Assembly: GCA_903844785.1 (NCBI GenBank)
Contig: CAIMVB010000318.1
Location: 1-15,690 of the forward strand
Length of the DNA: 15,690 nucleotides
DNA from: an uncultured Rhodospirillales bacterium
Lineage (GTDB): Bacteria; Pseudomonadota; Alphaproteobacteria; Acetobacterales; Acetobacteraceae
Direction: 5' to 3'
Under the pieces are notes generated by a model. That model saw nothing but the letters and a program-made list of their open reading frames with translations. It did not search any database and was not told the origin of the DNA. How positions within the stretch are numbered: the first letter of the stretch is position 1; each line of letters opens with the position of its first letter. This document shows positions 14,131-15,690 of the stretch, piece by piece. The translations under genes and the position numbers were made by a program.

Positions 14131-15069
14131 ATGAAATTCTTGTCGCGGGCCATGCTGGCCCTTGGCGCGCTTTGGGTGGCGCAAGCGCCGGCGCAGGCGC
14201 AGGTTCAAATGATCATCCCTTGGCCGGCGGGTGGCGGCACAGATATCATTGGCCGCCTGATCCAGCCGGTATTTACCGAAGCCATGGGCACCCAAGTGGT
14301 CATCCGCAATGTCGGCGGCGCCACCGGCACCATTGGCACGGCAGAAGTGGTACGCGCCAAGCCAGATGGGCAGACATTGCTGCTGACCTCCATGGCGCCG
14401 ATTGCCATTCAGCCAAGCTTCATGGCGCGCGCGCCCTATCGGGCGGATCAGCTCACCGCCGTCTGTCTGGTCGCGGAAGCGCCGGCAACGCTAATGACGC
14501 CAACCACCACCGGCATCCGCACGGTTGCCGATATCGTTGCCCGCGCAAAGGCCAATCCGGGGCAATTGCCCTATGCTTCGGGCGGGGTTGGCGGGCTTGG
14601 GCATTTGGCCATGACAGGGCTTTCGCGCGCTTACGGCATTCAGATGAACCACATCCCCTTTCGCGGCTCAGGCGATAGCGTGCAGGCCATGCTTTCAGGC
14701 ACCGTACCGATGCTGACAGCGGAAGCAAATCTCGTGAAGCAATACGGGCTGCATGCGGTGGCCGTATTTTCCGAGCAACGCTCACCGGATTTCCCGGATA
14801 CGCCCACCATGCGTGAACAGGGGCTTGATCTGGTTTATCCGCTTTGGACCGGCATTTTCACCGCCCCCGGCACACCGGAAGCGCTGCTGGCGCGCATGGA
14901 TGAAGCCTGCGCAAAAACGCTCCGCACCCCATCGGTGATTGAAGGCATGACGCGCGCGGGCCACCCGATCCGCTATCTGAACCATCAGGCTTTCACGGCC
15001 TATGTGAAGGCGGAGGCTGAGAAATACGCCGGCCTCATTCGCGATAGCGGGCTGCGCCAGGCGGATTGA
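14131..15069 (+). CDS. Bug/TctC-family periplasmic solute-binding receptor (B)
   Basis: I choose the ATG at 14131, preceded by AAGGA with an 8-nt spacer, giving 312 residues. A TTG at 14113 upstream would lie across that site. The signal peptide MKFLSRAMLALGALWVAQAP ends near AQA before QVQMIIPW. Mature-protein motifs of the Bug family are PWPAGGGTDIIGRL, NVGGATGTIGTAEV, YASGGVGGLGHLAM, HIPFRGSGDSVQAML and DTPTMREQGLD. The mature protein begins almost directly with the first beta strand and lacks the usual YPxRPI lead. It differs a lot from the neighbouring receptor A, so the pair is not a recent duplication. The ligand is unknown and no TctA/TctB is nearby. Its stop is 10 bp from the convergent CapD-like gene. 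Confidence 0.92.
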   Translation: MKFLSRAMLALGALWVAQAPAQAQVQMIIPWPAGGGTDIIGRLIQPVFTEAMGTQVVIRNVGGATGTIGTAEVVRAKPDGQTLLLTSMAPIAIQPSFMARAPYRADQLTAVCLVAEAPATLMTPTTTGIRTVADIVARAKANPGQLPYASGGVGGLGHLAMTGLSRAYGIQMNHIPFRGSGDSVQAMLSGTVPMLTAEANLVKQYGLHAVAVFSEQRSPDFPDTPTMREQGLDLVYPLWTGIFTAPGTPEALLARMDEACAKTLRTPSVIEGMTRAGHPIRYLNHQAFTAYVKAEAEKYAGLIRDSGLRQAD

Positions 15070-15071
15070 AA

Positions 15072-15089
15072 ACGCCGCCTCAGCGCGGC
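15072..15089 (-). terminator. possible terminator hairpin of the CapD-like gene
   Basis: Read leftward, GCCGC (15089-15085), a 6-nt loop and GCGGC (15078-15074) form a 5-bp GC stem. It is followed by GTTTTC, the form of a short intrinsic terminator. The stop codon of the gene (15080-15082) lies in the loop. The stem is short, so this is tentative. Confidence 0.35.
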
Positions 15090-15690
15090 CCCGCCGCCGC
15101 GGTGCCTTCCGGCGCATGGGCGAATTCCGGCACCAGGCGTGCCAATTGCTGCAACGCCAGCCGCGCATTACCCGCGCGCCCGGCTGCCGCCATTTCATCA
15201 ATGGCGCGGCCCACCAAGGCGCTATCCGCCGTGCGCGGGGTTGCCACCAAAAGCCCCGGAAAGGCTGTTGGGCGCGGCGGTTCCTGGCCGTGGAACAATT
15301 CCTCATAAAGCCGCTCACCGGGGCGCAGCCCCGTGAAGCGGATTTCCACATCCTCATCCGGGCGCAGCCCCGCCAGCCGGATCATGCGCCGGGCCAGATC
15401 AACAATCTTGACCGGCTGGCCCATATCCAAAACAAAGATGCCGCCCTCGGCCAATTCCGGCGGCTGATCCTTGGCATCGGTGGTGCCGACAACACTCGCC
15501 TGCAACACCAAGCCCACCGCTTCGCGCACCGTCATGAAATAGCGCCGCATATCAGGGTGCGTGACGGTCAGCGGCCCGCCGCGTTCCAATTGCCGGCGAA
15601 ATAGCGGCACCACGCTGCCGGTGGATCCCAACACATTGCCAAAGCGCACCGTAATGCAGCGCATCCCGGTTCGGCCATGGCGCGCTTCAC
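15080..15690 (-). CDS. CapD/WbpM-like polysaccharide biosynthesis protein (C-terminal part)
   Basis: The frame stays open to the window edge at 15690, so the start and most of the gene lie outside. About 203 C-terminal residues are visible. They match nucleotide-sugar epimerase/4,6-dehydratases of the FlaA1/CapD/WbpM group: [19 protein letters not shown] followed by [43 protein letters not shown], and [15 protein letters not shown] near the end. These enzymes remodel UDP-GlcNAc-type sugars for capsule, O-antigen or exopolysaccharide. The catalytic Ser/Thr-x-x-x-Lys and the N-terminal NAD site, or membrane domain in long forms, are not visible, so short and long forms cannot be told apart. The last residues ([11 protein letters not shown]) are a low-complexity tail. 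Confidence 0.9.
   Translation of the reverse strand, partial: EARHGRTGMRCITVRFGNVLGSTGSVVPLFRRQLERGGPLTVTHPDMRRYFMTVREAVGLVLQASVVGTTDAKDQPPELAEGGIFVLDMGQPVKIVDLARRMIRLAGLRPDEDVEIRFTGLRPGERLYEELFHGQEPPRPTAFPGLLVATPRTADSALVGRAIDEMAAAGRAGNARLALQQLARLVPEFAHAPEGTAAAGPR

Noticed and set aside
1..15690. CRISPR array, rRNA, tRNA or insertion sequence
   Set aside because: No regularly spaced repeats, cloverleaf-like segments, transposase motifs or terminal repeats were seen. Gaps between genes are all under about 170 bp.

Overview
The window is a GC-rich, tightly packed stretch of bacterial chromosome with no RNA genes, insertion sequences or CRISPR array that I can see. The gene families (C-P lyase genes with a DUF1045 member, a fused AroK-AroB enzyme, several Bug/TctC-type periplasmic receptors, and xerD beside aroKB and accA) suggest an alphaproteobacterium, most likely Acetobacteraceae (Roseomonas-like). 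That placement is inference from gene content, not a database match.

Layout. Positions 1-3311 (+) hold the 3' part of a phosphonate C-P lyase operon: the last codons of phnJ, then phnK, phnL, phnM and a 2H-phosphoesterase-like DUF1045 gene, each start overlapping the previous stop by 4 bp. phnN (3277-3828, -) faces this operon and overlaps its 3' end by 35 bp. An HpcH/HpaI-type aldolase (3903-4700, +) is divergent from phnN. Next come leftward genes: an HdrB-like CCG protein, an HdrC/SdhB-like iron-sulfur protein and a RidA-family protein (4707-6345, one overlapping operon), then a DHA2 MFS exporter, accA, xerD and a 48-residue membrane peptide (9897-10043). aroKB (10101-11795, +) is divergent from that group. 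An enolase-superfamily dehydratase and a Bug receptor (11808-13967, -) form a two-gene operon, divergent from a second Bug receptor (14131-15069, +). The window ends inside a CapD/WbpM-like polysaccharide biosynthesis gene (15080-15690, -).

How the genes fit together. PhnJ/K/L/M, DUF1045 and PhnN can be arranged into the C-P lyase route from alkylphosphonates to phosphoribosyl pyrophosphate. phnP is not in the window, and DUF1045 is a candidate for its cyclic-phosphate-opening step. The RidA/HdrC-like/HdrB-like operon looks like a split electron-transfer module without its dehydrogenase. Its iron-sulfur protein has an SdhB/FrdB-like 3Fe-4S signature, its CCG protein has one intact and one degenerate cluster motif, and its RidA lacks the deaminase arginine. 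This is the least explained part of the window. The enolase and Bug receptor pair suggests uptake and dehydration of a sugar acid or other carboxylate. accA, xerD and aroKB are housekeeping genes.
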